A stretch of 64,000 bases of DNA, taken from assembly GCF_000003815.2 (NCBI RefSeq), contig NC_049980.1, positions 19,252,278-19,316,277 on the forward strand. The letters run 5' to 3'. The stretch is from Branchiostoma floridae. Taxonomy: Eukaryota > Chordata > Leptocardii > Amphioxiformes > Branchiostomatidae. Each line of letters opens with the position of its first letter. Position 1 is the stretch's first letter. The notes below the pieces were generated by a model. That model ran no database searches. It saw only the letters and a program-made list of their open reading frames with translations, and had not been told where the DNA came from. The position numbers and the translations under genes are program-made. Shown in pieces: positions 41,101-53,699 of the stretch.

Positions 41101-42348
41101 TCTTACCGCATGATTGACTATCTGAAGAAAAATGATAACGTACATGTAGCTTACGAGATATGATACATAACATCTGAGTAATTACCTGCCTTATAACATA
41201 AACTATGCATAAAGTTATATACATGGACTTATCATATGCTGATCTTTGTTAACGAATGACCGTACAGGTAGGGATCTTTATTCAATACGAACACGATAAT
41301 GTACTGTCATCTCCAGAAAGTGACAAATGGACTGAGCTTGGGGGGTACTTCTTATCTTATTTTCTCAGTTGTTCTAATTTCTATGAATATTCTTGGGGGA
41401 ATTATAAATGACAGTTGTTCGATATAGCAAGTAAAAATACAACAGTTAGAATTAATCATCATCAGTATCATTCAATGAATATAGACGTTTGTACATCATT
41501 CTGATGTCACTGAACATCAAAGCTTAGTCAATCATACTTCCTTTTATCGCTTCCTGTCGCCAGGTAATCAAGTTTATGTCCACCCATGACGTCCTACACG
41601 GTACCGCGACTCGCGAAAAACACTGTTTTGAGAAGAATCATTGCGACTCGCAAATTTGTTATGTTCAAAAGCAGATGAGCAAAATCATGAAAATTTGCAA
41701 TTGACTGAACTTGGTGATGACGCACTATTTAACAGTTCAGTTCAGTTAATTGCAAATCGGAAGTGACAATGCCAACTTCCGAACCGGCTATTGTGTTTAC
41801 CTCGACGCCACGGACAGAAATTACATGTACCTTGAATCAAGATTGGACATAAGATTCGTAAAATGTAATGTTCTATAACATCAGAATGGTGTGTGTTTTG
41901 TACAAACTTCTATTTATATAAATAATACTGTTCTGCCTAATAGTATCAGGACATGTTGAACTTTGGTGACATAAGCACTTTAAACCCTGGTGACCATGAT
42001 AAATTGGCATCACACGTAATATAGATGATAGCTGGACAAGTTCATCGACCTGTGACACGTGGTCAAGCCGACCTCACAGGTGGTTATAGATAATGACTGA
42101 ATCAAGTAACACGTTTTTATCATTTCGACTTGTACGTTTCTATACGCATTGTGGCAGGTGTTTTTAGTATGCCGTGAAGTATACATTCCCTTAACGATCA
42201 GAGGCAGCTGGTCTGCAAAAACAGTGGATACAAATACGTAGCCTAGCATATCACTGGTACTGGTCATGTACCGGTAAGGAGAAAGCACAAAATAAGAAGT
42301 TATTGTCTTTTTGGGGCGCGGAATGGCCCACGAGTTGATTCAGACAAA
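38139..42348. other. Intergenic between the receptor array and the sulfotransferase-like gene
   Basis: No gene recognised; holds the 41.7 kb hairpin. The last about 100 bases should include the sulfotransferase-like promoter and 5' UTR, but no TATA box stands out. Confidence 0.5.
41693..41757. repeat. Hairpin, 19-bp arms
   Basis: ATTTGCAATTGACTGAACT (41693-41711) pairs with AGTTCAGTTAATTGCAAAT (41739-41757) with one mismatch. The loop is 27 bases. Confidence 0.6.
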
Positions 42349-44466
42349 ATGGCTGAACTGAAAGCTTTCTGTTATTACCAGAAAATGGCCTTCCTCAGAG
42401 CAGTGAAAATGAAGAAACATGCCATTGATATCAAGGATGAGCCCGACGAGCTCAACAACTGGGACGACTTTGAGCCAATCGGAGAAGAGGAAGCCTTGGA
42501 TGACGTCGTCAGCTTCATGAAAGAACGTGGGCACGAGTTTTCTCCCTACACGGTGGACTGGGCACGAGAGACAGTCCTCTTCGTGCGCACACAAGAAGGC
42601 GTGGACCTTAAGGAGAAAGGCTACCTCCAGCTGGTAAGTTTCGTTTTTTGAACGCCCACCGGACTGAAACAATTAAGATCAGACAGTCAGTCAGCGAATA
42701 CGATGATGATGCGATGATGATGACGACAACGGTGACGTCAATAATGACAATCACTCACCACTGTCAGCAGTCGAAAGTTTTTTATGCTTGTTTGCTTGTA
42801 TTTCATACCCATTAAATCATATGGTGGCTTAAAATGCCAGGTTTGTACTGAAGAGATCAGATACATCACACCGGAAAGAATCCCTACACTTTTCGATGAG
42901 TCTAGAGGGTTCTTTTACGTGCTGGAGGCGTGACTCTTCTCAAACACGATACCTCCATTTAACGCCCTATCCGACAGACATCTCTAACAGAAGCTAGATA
43001 CTCATTTTCAGTGAAGTGAAGTGAGTAACGTTAAAGGTGTATTAAAGTGCCTTTTTCAAGGGCACAGCTTTGCAGCATTTCAGAGGATTCGAACCTAGCC
43101 GGGGCATTGAACCCTTACGCCACCTTACGCCAAAATATTATGGTCACCTAATTCGTCTCCATGTTATAGCTTTCAAGAAAAGTACTATAATTCATAGTTC
43201 TGACAGAATGCGTACAATGAAAGACATTATCTAACATAATTGTCTCCATTATTTTTCAGGCGCAACGTACGTACGTCCAAGAACTGCTGTCTATTCCGTT
43301 CTCACAGCTCCAGGCCGTGGCTGATGCTGTATCTGAGAAGATCGCCGATGTGCGAAATATCTTCATATACATTACTGGTATGGTATACCATTAATATATG
43401 GATTTGAAAGAGATAAACAAAAGCTATTTAAATAAAATGCAATTCTCATAATCAACAGCATTTCTGAATTGCTTTATCTATTCCTGCTTAATATTTTTTC
43501 TACCTTCTCTGTCATTGCCCTCCAGCACGATGTGGATCCACCCTTGTGGTGAAGGCAACCAACGCCCTGCCATATGCGATGGCGATCCATGCCCCTGATG
43601 TTTATTCAATCATCGCTATGGCTCACCACAAGGTTCAGAGAGGGGAAACCCCTGGTGACATCGGCACGATTCCAGACGTTCTACGAGACGACGAGAGCAC
43701 GATCGCCTTCGTGAAGAACATCAGCACACTTTATAACCACTACTTTCTCTGCAATGACGCGAAGGGAGGACGATTGACCATTATGTATAAGTTGAAGTCA
43801 CATGCGGTCACCTTTGCCAAGGTCATGGCTAAGGCTCACCCCGAAGCCAAAACGCTCTTCATGTACCGAAATGGCATGAAAATGGTAGAATCATCCATTC
43901 GACTAAATTACGGTGGATGTAAAGAAGACTATTACGATTGGGTTAAGGCCATGAAGACCATGGACAGGAAAAGAAGAGAGTTTTACGAAGAAAACCTCGA
44001 CCTGATGCCGGAGTTCTATTTCATTTTTGGGGACGACCCAAAACTGAAAACAGCCCAACATAATGCCCATCAGTTGTACTACTACATGACCTTTTGGCAA
44101 GGTGCTATGCAGGAAGCCATAGACCTCCAACGGGAGGACCCGGAGCACTTCTTCCACGCTGTCATCAACTACCGTGCACTTGCTGACCGGAAGGAGGAGG
44201 CTTATCTCGAGATGATGGAGAAGCTTGGCATCACCCTAGACATCGATGACACCGCCAACAGGAAAGCCCTGGCCAAAGTCTTCCGGAAGGATAGCCAGAG
44301 TGGTACGGTGATTTCAAGTCATAAGAAGGAAGAGAAGGACAACTGGAAGCCTCACGCTGACGTCTGGTTAGGAGAGTGGGAGCGCCGCATCTTTGACAAC
44401 ATCTTTAAACGTACCAACCTGGAAGTCAACGATCCTGCATTTGTCTTCCCAAATACTATCTTCTGA
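42349..44466 (+). CDS. Sulfotransferase-like P-loop protein, three coding exons (42349-42633, 43260-43377, 43526-44466), 447 aa
   Basis: The exons join as phase 0 (CTG|GTAAGT to TTTTTCAG|GCG) and phase 1 (ACTG|GTATGG to CCTCCAG|CACGA), giving one open frame to TGA. Exon 1 encodes 95 residues of a charged, alpha-helical-looking N-terminus without signal peptide. Exon 2 ends in RNIFIYIT and, with exon 3, forms NIFIYITARCGSTLV, a PAPS-binding (5'-PSB) P-loop of the R-x-G-S-T-L type. AKTLFMYRNGMKMVESSIR in exon 3 resembles the 3'-phosphate-binding motif, with its Arg and Ser. Both motifs in this order are diagnostic of the sulfotransferase fold, but I cannot assign a substrate or catalytic base. 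The last 150 residues are charged and helical. Absence of signal peptide or membrane segment suggests a cytosolic protein. Intron 1 carries a SINE. I see no convincing polyadenylation signal directly after the stop. The gene is convincing; enzyme activity is inference. Confidence 0.85.
43015..43133 (-). repeat. tRNA-derived SINE copy in intron 1 of the sulfotransferase-like gene
   Basis: Read on the minus strand it has an A-box-like TGGCGTAAGGTGG, a B-box GGTTCGAATCC about 35 nt later, then a tRNA-unrelated tail with CCCTTGAAAAAGGCACTTTA. The A box, B box and tail are matched by the copy at 55668. The tRNA stems are not intact. Confidence 0.65.
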
Positions 44467-46993
44467 GAACGGGGAGAAACGCACCATTCCACTCCTACCT
44501 GTGTTCCTGAATTAAGCAGCAGAATGCAAATGATTTTATATTAGTGAAAAGTTAGTAGCTGGTGTCAGGCTTTTGATAAACGCGGGGTGTCGGAAATGGA
44601 GTGCTAAAATGTCGTTCTAGATACAATAGATACAAGAGATTGAGGAAAACTTCGATATCTTGGAGTAGATTCATTTCTGCTGTGTCATGTCTTATATACA
44701 GCGCTACTATAGCAAGAATAAGGAGTTGCGCACTGTGGAGTGCAGATGTCAACACAGTTGCTCAAATGACTTCAGGTCCATTTAAATATATGTAGATCAC
44801 CAGTTCTACCTCACAATACTTTCAGCGATTCAGCGAGTTGTGTTTCATTTCTGGTTTCCGAAATAATTAGACCTCTCTTTTCACCATATGTTTGAGTTTT
44901 AGGAAATTCTGGAAACTAACGGTTAGTGAGGGTCGTGTGCGCTCTTATTCACAGAGTTCTGTCGTGCACATTGGTGTAAGGGAATATGATTGTCTACCCT
45001 GTGTGTCTGTATCTGTATCTGTATCGTACGTTGGTCAGTCACCAAGGCTAGCTCTTCGTAACGTTAACAGACTTTGTCCAGTTAGGTAACCCGTCTCTAT
45101 CTCTCACTTAGTTCTCCCGTCATAAGGACGAAGGGGCCTCTCTTGTTCCGCGCCCCTCGTACGCCAGTAACCCCATCGCTTTATGTATTTCTGCAGCCAA
45201 AGTAATACATCAAATCAATTATCTTTGTTCACATAGATAGAAGACGCGTAGTCAATAGTATATGACAGAAAATGTAGAGAAGGTCATCGAGATATATTTA
45301 CCTCTGAAAATCGAATGAAACAACGGGATAAACGAATAAACCATGCAGTTTTCCTTTGCATTTGTAAAGATTCTTACCGTTGTCTATTTTCTTTTAGTGA
45401 CGCCTCAGTACTAGTGTTACGATTTTTAGCAATAACTTGGAGGTATGATGCCTTCGATGTGTACAACAATGCCTCCCCGTGTGTAAGTCGCCTCTTCCAT
45501 GATTGGAACCATGACCTGCGCGTCTGATACTTCCTGCCACTCCCCCAAGACTGGCCTTAGCGGTGATGACACCATCTTTCAAATCACTTGCTGTCACTCT
45601 ACTGAAGCTGTATTCAAACAACTACGGATGCACAAGAACACAACAAATAAAAGCAGCGAAAAGCTATGTCACCGTACAAGGGGGGGAATAAAAGATGTGG
45701 AGGAGAAGACAATGTAAGCAAAATGTGAACTAAACACAATCATATTTGATGCCCGTGGATGATTGATTATTTGGCATAAACGAATATTTTATTTTTCCCC
45801 ATTCTTTTATAAAGCAACATGGAATATGCAGTCATGTAGCGCATCTTTTTAAAATCTATTTCTGTCGACGCCAGGAGTTAACACGGTATTCATTTCCAAT
45901 TTAACGCAATCTCACCGCCATATTTAGTAACCTTCCTCGCACTAGCAAGGCGATCAGCTCTATAAACCGGTTGGTGATACCAAGGCCAATGGTAGTATCG
46001 ATTCACTGTTGGATATATGGATATACGTATCATGTTTGTAGATGAAATATTGAGGCACCTCTGGTCAGGAACCAAAAAGGAAATGATTCCAGGGAGAAAT
46101 ACTACCGGGAGGGGCGGCATTTTCTTCGATATAGGTGCCCATGCCGAGTGATTGGTTTGATACCATAAATCAGTTACTCAAGCAACTGGATATGATTTTG
46201 GAAACGGTCTGAATGTCTAACCTACATCGACGTAGATTGGTTTTATGCTCTACGGTTGTAACGTCGTGTGCGGGTTTTATTGGGGATAGGGTTTTATGTT
46301 TCCACAAAATCTCAAGCACTTCTGTCTCCCTATCTTGTCGTTATGGTTATTTGATATTTGGAGTTGTCTCTGATATCGTTCATCTGGTGCGCTCGCGGGT
46401 GACTTTACGATGACGAGAGTCGAGGGATATGCCTGACATTTACAGAGTTTACCTACGGCCATCGGTAACTTCAAACACATTTCATTTCCCATGATTCACT
46501 GTGGTCTACAGATAATTGCAAGGGGCTTAAATCTTTTGCAATCACCACTGGACATGAGAACTTGGAAACGTAAACTAGCTTATTATATTCTACCACTTTA
46601 GAACTGTTCTTTCAGTGACGCAAGAAAGCCAGTCCGATGAGATTAGTCACTTTTAAACAAATCAAACTTTTAGAACCGACGAGCTGTGGGGTCGTGGAAC
46701 TCAATGTTTCTAGTTCATTCCATGTTGATGACCTTATAAACATACTATTGATTCGGAGGGTATGGACCAATCTGCACACACTGTTGAACCGATAACTCTG
46801 ACATATCGGAGAGTGTTCCATTCGTGCAGCAGATGGCATCCATGTGGGACCTGCTGGAGCCCAAGTTTGAATGTGCGTCACTTATTTGAATAATCCCTCT
46901 CAGTAGGGATGTCTGTAGGACATGTTTATGAAACTTATGGAACAGATAAATCAGACTTTGGCGTAACGAACGCATCAGCTAGAATTGATTCCC
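44467..46993. other. 3' flank of the sulfotransferase-like gene
   Basis: 3' UTR of unknown length, then intergenic DNA with the 45.4 kb small ORF. TGGGGTCGTGGAACTC at 46687 resembles the right end of the dispersed repeat and may be a fragment. Confidence 0.45.
45426..45575 (-). CDS. Unrecognised 49-codon ORF, possible terminal exon
   Basis: ATG at 45575 to TAA at 45426. The product has a protein-like composition: VLGEWQEVSDAQV, then VPIMEEATYTRGGIVVHIEG and IIPPSYC. No family recognised. An in-frame stop lies three codons upstream, so the ORF is either complete or begins in an exon after an acceptor near CAGCAAG. Other frames are also open here on both strands, which weakens the case. No partner exon was found. 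Confidence 0.25.
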   Translation of the reverse strand: MVSSPLRPVLGEWQEVSDAQVMVPIMEEATYTRGGIVVHIEGIIPPSYC

Positions 46994-47101
46994 AGCCTGG
47001 TATTCAGACCTATTTTAGTTACATGGTCATGTCTCGCGATCAGGGGCGATGGTACGAAGAGCTCGCGACTCGGCAGCTAAAATAGGTTTGAATACCAGGC
47101 T
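46994..47101. mobile_element. MITE-like element (about 108 bp) with 25-bp inverted repeats
   Basis: The left end AGCCTGGTATTCAGACCTAT... and the right end ...ATAGGTTTGAATACCAGGCT pair over about 25 bases with one mismatch. Flanking ATTGATTCCC and ATTGACTTCG could be an imperfect target duplication. No coding content. Confidence 0.7.
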
Positions 47102-48508
47102 ATTGACTTCGTCCGCTGAATACCCCACACCTACCCCCCATAATGAACATCTCCGCACCTCGGAATACTGCGCGACCGAATAAATGCGAAAACGTATTGG
47201 AGAACATGACCTGTGAATCGTAGACATATGGCGCTGCCTCGGGACGTATGCCCTGTGGGAGGGGGTGTTCAAACATTGTTGTATGAGATAAATGATTATT
47301 TCGGTGAATGTGAAACAACCCCTTCAACTTCAGGAGGTTTTTTATATGTTAAAAGGTTTGTAGAATACTACAATGATAACCACATACTGATGGACAAAGA
47401 AGCAAACAGGGCGGATTTTACACAGATCTAATCTAAGGCGCGGTTCTATTAGTCGTACGTTATGATTTTGTGGTAGGCTTTTCAGAACAGATATGACAGA
47501 ACTTACAGGATCTGCGGTAATCTTTCCATCAAAAGGCAGCTGAGTTTTGTTGTACGTATCTACGATTGTTTTACGAATGTAAACCTACGGCATGGCGGAT
47601 GCTCCTATATCAGGCTCAGTGGCAGATGTTTAGTGCCTACGGGAAGAAGTCATGTGATGAGGTGTTCTATATTATGTGATTCCGTATGACTTGAATGTAT
47701 ACATAGCGAAGCCGTAGTGACTTAAGCACTTAAGAAAAGCATGGTGTTGTTAATGAACATGATTATATGAATGGCTTTTTAAAGTAAGAAAAAATAACAT
47801 TGTAACGTTTTCACCTTCGCCGCCATGTTGGAGTCGCTACTTGTATTTTAGTAAATAGTAGCTATTGTGTTTTCGGACTTTCAAAGATCTTCTGTGCCTC
47901 TCAAATAACCAATATCATTGTCTATAGCTGAAAGAAAAAATGGCTAAATACTCAGAACATGCAATAAAACACAATAAATGCTTTGTAGATTTGAGCTACA
48001 ATCCATTATGGGCAAGAACATGGCAGACATACCTGTCTGTTTCATTTACATAATTGACTGAAAACGCTTATATTGCGGCGGTCCTTTTTTTTTCTTTACT
48101 GCTTGTGCTTGTATCGTTAACATAATATGACTGCAAAATCAGAGCAGCCCAGAGTTACCTGAATGGGAATGATCACAGGGAAAAATGTCTGGCATATCGC
48201 ACGAAAACCCCCATGGCTCTCATCTCGTCATCCTAGAACGCAGCACCAATGATATCGGGGATTGCACCAATTATCAGATCACCACAACGGCAGCAGAGGG
48301 AGAAGGGTATGGACGCCAATCGTCTTTTCGATAAAATGAAATGGAGACACAACATTTAAAGCAAAAATATGCTAGTATCAAGCCAACTTTATCAGGCTCC
48401 TTTCATTGCAAAACGTTGAACAGGGTGCTTCCCGCAGGCAGTCTTTTTCTGTAAGGAAAGCTGTCATCAAATATTTCATGCAAAGGAGAACAATACTACA
48501 AAGAGCTG

Positions 48509-48540
<32 letters not shown>

Positions 48541-48558
48541 AACTACCTATTCTATGCA

Positions 48559-48589
<31 letters not shown>

Positions 48590-50712
48590 CGAATATATAT
48601 ATATATATATACATTTTCGTATTGCATGCCTTTGATTCTTTAATGTAAGGCCATAGTTTTAACCCATGCCCCGTATTGATTTTGGAAAGAATTTATGTAC
48701 TGTCCAGCTGCAACGACATATATTCTAAGTATTAACTAACCAAATGCCTTTGAATTTGTTACTTCAACTATAGTTAGTGCCACTTGACTGGTGAACATGT
48801 CGCGCAGCCATGTGCAGTTCTCAGACACTGCTGCGCAAACAAGCTTTCAATCCCAAATGCCAAATACATCATAGAATACGTTATGATTCTATCACTATTC
48901 CAGGGGTCGCCTCAAGTAAGTATACTAAAAGGACTTAATTAGAAGTCTCCGCCCCTCCCAGTTCGTGTCTTGCACTCCGAGATACAACTCAAAAGGCAGA
49001 CGAATTCAGACACGCCTGAGTTTGCAAGCAGATCCACAATCTCCCTGTCTCTTGTGACACGGAAAACCTATCCCGACCTAATCAAACAGTTGACATGCAG
49101 CAATACGCCTGTTAAATATGTATGAATCACCGATTGACGTACGCTTAGGATGGAAGAGTGCACACAATGGACCACCCCGATGTAAGACTTCATGCGTATT
49201 GACAGTGTTTTATACATTTTTGACCGGCCGGGTCATAACAAGCAGTGTGCATACTGCACAGACTGGCAAAGTACACACATGTATTGTTTTCTCTGTTCAG
49301 CAATTGGCTCATAGCGTGAAAAGAATGAGTATGGTACTTGAACACGCATCACTGCCAGTGCACTATCCCTTTGCTGTAGTAATGGCAAAGCTCTGTGACT
49401 CAAGGTGTATAGATACGGAGATGGTCACTGCCCCCATACACTGAAAGGTGCTGCCGCCATGTTGGGACTATAGGCTTGGAGTACATTGAATGTCGTGTTG
49501 TGCTCTGGATGACAAAAGAATACACAGGCAGCATTTTCCCTGGTATACCCAGTAAGTAAAGGATGTAGATTCAGCAGAATCAGCTTGTTATTTCTCGCAG
49601 TCGTGGATACATTGCTCATCACATCGCAGTACCCCAGTCTTCATTTTTTTGTTCCATAATGAGCTACTGCCGTCTCTTTGTCGTGACTACAAAATGAGAT
49701 GAGATGAAATGGTTTATTTGATGATAACACACTTATTAGATGTGCATCATTGTAGCCCTTGGGCTAAATTGTGAAGTACTCTACAATAAACATCCAACCC
49801 CCCTATGTTAAAACTGTAAGACGAAAAATGCTAAATGCTTCTGGTAAGATTTTCATATAAAGCCCGTCTCTAGGCGAGATATGAACTTTTCACTCCTCAT
49901 CAGTATCAAGTATTTACGAGTTTCAAGGACACGCGTTACATAGTAATTAAAGAAATGGAAATAAAAGGAGACGATGGTAAAAATATACATAAAATGAAAT
50001 CAGTTATGGTAAACTGGTACATGTGCCAAGATTGTGCAAGACACATGTACGCTGAAAATGTCTCTCAAAGTGAAATCTTACATATAACCACATTTCTTCA
50101 ACATCTGTCCTGGATATCTGCAGCAACTTTGAATGAGAAGTTCCGAGAATAAATAGCAGACAATCTGCAGTAGACACGGGTAATCAGTAAATTACAACCT
50201 GCTATCCAACTCCCAGCAAAGACCCGGCAATCAGCAGTCTTGCCGTCTCCACGTACTTCCACAGTGGGGTCTCGTTAGGGTATTGATTTAATGCAGACAG
50301 CCCAAAAACTGCAAATTATTTCCATGAAAGGCGGAATCATTAGTAAAGGCGCGGTCACATTCGTCGTACGAGGACATTCAGCAAAGCGAAGTTATGACAG
50401 AACCGAATAAGGTCTACAGTACGTTTTTCCGTCACAATCTACTACTCTTACAAGAGACCCCCCTATCTGCAGTCGGACACCTATCGCACAGCGAATGTGG
50501 CAGTGGTATATAGAGGTAAAACAAATACATACTAGAAAGGCAACATTTTCGCGAAAATGCAGAATGTTTTCCCCGTAGCTCTTTGTCAAGTTACTCGCAC
50601 ACAAAATTATACCACTATGCCAACATTGTTGTGTGCGATTAATATTTACAATACACAGCTAACTAATATCCTGACGCAGTTCTAAGCTCTGATTTGTCTT
50701 CTGAAAGAAAAA
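47102..50712. other. Intergenic, no gene seen
   Basis: Microsatellite near 48.5 kb; otherwise unremarkable short ORFs. Confidence 0.5.
48510..48612. repeat. Interrupted TC/TA microsatellite
   Basis: A short TC run followed by three TA blocks separated by unique bases. Confidence 0.9.
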
Positions 50713-50960
50713 GAACTAGAGTTCCACGACCCCATACTTTCGCCAAATGATTCTATCTTTTACAACTGCTGTTACAGTATTAATTATGTTTGTCATTAGT
50801 TATGCAAATAAGGCTCTCATTTGCATAAATCATATAACTTGATCATCTTCTCCACTAAACATCAGACATAGCAGTCTTAGTTGCTAAGAAAGAATGCTTT
50901 TATTGCATTTCCAATAATTTATGCAAATGAGGACCTTTAGGTTGACACATGATTAATTTG
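50713..50960 (-). repeat. Dispersed repeat family, copy 3 (3' part, inverted)
   Basis: On the plus strand it starts AAGAACTAGAGTTCCACGAC and CCCATACTTTCGCCAAATGA, the reverse complement of the right end of copy 2. TTATGCAAAT motifs follow, as in the other copies. Confidence 0.55.
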
Positions 50961-53699
50961 GTACTGAAAGATTCCCTAACCGGTGCCCGTGACATTATAT
51001 GCCATATATTTCCATTAAAAGTTAAATCGTAAACGTGCCAATTCAGTCGGCAGCCTGAACGACGCTATTTTTGTCAAAGAGCATAAAGCAATCAGAAATA
51101 GATGACAGTGGCGGATGATATTCTAATTTTTAGGTTCGAAATATATCTGTAGTCCCGACAATCATAAGGACTTCATCTCAGCAACTGATTCTTGTATGAT
51201 TACAATAATCAAATTAAATCAATTCACCCCCTTTAGGGAAACATCTAATCATCAGTTTGGTTGACGGTGGAGACAGTGTATAAATACACTTATTATCGAA
51301 GGTTGTTCATGTATTACAGCAATCAGTGCCCGATATGGCAATGTGTTTCATAAGATATTGATAAGAGCACAAATTGAAAAGTTATTACCTTATTTTAACC
51401 CGTATAAAAGGATTACGCGGGGATTTAAACGCGCTAGAGACTTCGATAACAACGTATCTATGCGGCGGTGTTGGCTTGCCCGGTAGACTTATGACAGTTG
51501 ACGTTATATTCCTCACGGTTTCATCTCAGAGACCTCACCAGCTTTAACCTTGACAGGTGGTTCACGGACACAAGTGCCAAGCGATGTTTTGATATTAAAG
51601 GCATACCATGGCCATGGACTGGCGATGATATTAGTCTATACCTGTCAGCGTGGACTTTCGTGGAGACCTAATCAATGTAGAAGTACTGTCGAAGCGTGAA
51701 AGTTCACTTGTGATAGATAAGAATTAGTCGGCGGTAGGATTGGATCCGGAGCAGAATAAGCTGTTGAATTAAAAACGGGACATTCCTTATTTCCGACTCA
51801 ACGACACTGTGTCTAAGGGAGTAAACAAGAGGATTAAAAAGAAGCCAGGCCAGTGAGGGTAGCTATCCGTTACCGAGACCCGGCCATGATCCCTGCTCAT
51901 CGAGACATGCGTTCTGTATGCATAAAGACACATATAGCAGCGATGGATGGCTCAATCCTAAAAAAACATTCAGTCAAGACAGCATTTCGTCTCCACACTC
52001 CCAACGTTTAGTTTAACACACATTACTAGTATACTACGTCAGATTTCCCTATCGAGTTATTTCAGCGGTCCATGAGAAGTAGCCTTATAAACGAAAATGG
52101 TTAGCGTATTATTTTTCGTCAGGACGGTAGCGGACCGAGTGTGTGTGTCCATTTGTTTGCGGAATGCATAAGTCGATAAGCATGGAATGGACCCTGATAA
52201 GATTTGGTAGGTGTCAAGTTCGATAATGGACCCCATAGCGGCTTCCTAAGGTACTACAGCACAACTTCCATATTTTGCATCTCGTGTTCTGGACATGCTG
52301 TGGTCGTGATTTTTAAGTGTTAGATAGCCCTTGGGCCAGAGAATAAGTGATGTGAGTTTGGACCCCCTAGCAATGTTTTTGATCTGCAGGCACCGATTTC
52401 CTTTCAAGCTTTGGACGAGAACATCTCAAAAAAGTGTTGACAGATCGTCATGATTTTTGGTATGTAGATAGCCTAAGTGATGACTTACATAATGGGATAC
52501 TAATTATACAAATCAAAAGCATCTGTTGGCCAATTTCCATTAAGCTATGGTAGATGGTAGGTTGATTTGTGATCAGTTTTCATCTTTTTTTATGCTCACA
52601 TTTTGTTCACTTTAAGCAATGTGGCCTAGTTTTAAAAATACCACGAACTTTTTTGTCAAGGCGTTGCCGGGGTATTTTTGCGCCAGGTCCTTACGCCTAG
52701 ACGTAAAACACAAAATGTACTTCTTACTAAATTACGGTGATAAAATGAGTAAGAACAAGTCATTGGTACCTCTTGTGACGATACTCCTAGTGGTAATGGT
52801 TTTGACTTTGAACTCTAACCGAAGACAAAGTGGTGACATAACCTGGTCATTTCCGGGGGAGGACGCACAGTGATGTGCACCTCTAAAAGCTTTTGCATTG
52901 ACAGTCTGACTTGAATGATTGTCTGTACGGATTACCTCTACATGTATGATAAGGTCGTCAGCGGGTGAAATGGCGTTTCAAGCCGGCGTTCTCGATTGCT
53001 CTGAGCCGACCATGTATCTGGTATTAGGAAAGGATTTAGTCACGGGAATTGCTCTTTGTTACATACAGTTTCTGGTAATGAAAGTTCGTGATATGAAGCT
53101 AGATGTCTTGAGTGAAACCCTAGTCATGTGCTGTAGCTTGTTCGTCCTTATTCTCTAGAATTTCTTCTCATGTATCTTCTCATGTATGTCCCAAAGGGTA
53201 AATAAAACTTGAGTTATCGGAGCTTTCAACCCTGCCATGTTGACTGTAGGTGGTTAAATCCCGCCACAGTTTGGAGCAGCTTTAAGCCCTATTTCATGTC
53301 GACACGTTTTAATAAAGAAGGTAAGTCTCTTGCGTTACTTGCAGCTGTGGGTGTGGGGTTGGGGGTGGGGTTGTACCGTTACTAATGTATTAGCAGCACG
53401 CAACTTGCTCTGCGGCATGTTTCTGTACTACGTCCAGTGCTGCCAAGCAGCATATATTGAATTCTGCTGATACATTGCCTTTTGAGATGAGAGAAGTTTT
53501 AGAAATTGTATTCTACCTATATCTTAAGTTTAACTATATATGATTTTAACTGCAACTAGAAAGACCGACATTTGCTTGAGAGCAAATACAGCATATTTCA
53601 GCCATCTCCCTCCCCATGCAACAATAGACTATTTCAAAATCACCCATTTGAAAAATCACTTTAACTGATGACGACTTAACACAAAAATGAATCTTACAA
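50961..53699. other. Intergenic around dispersed repeat copy 4
   Basis: ORFs at 52619-53158 overlap repeat-like sequence and resemble no family. Confidence 0.45.
52130..52560 (+). repeat. Dispersed repeat family, copy 4 (5' part)
   Basis: It shares the ATAATGGACCCCATAGCG block, CATCTCGTGTTCTGGACATG, TTTAAGTGTTAGATAGCCCT and GGACCCCCTAGCAATGTTTT with copies 1 and 2. The right end is missing or too diverged. Confidence 0.5.

Noticed and set aside
45127-45161. ACGAAGGGGCC...GCGCCCCTCGT as a mini-mariner end pair
   Set aside because: Only a short imperfect inverted match to the mariner terminal repeat, with no element body. GGGGCGTGCAA at 59636 is likewise a lone partial match.
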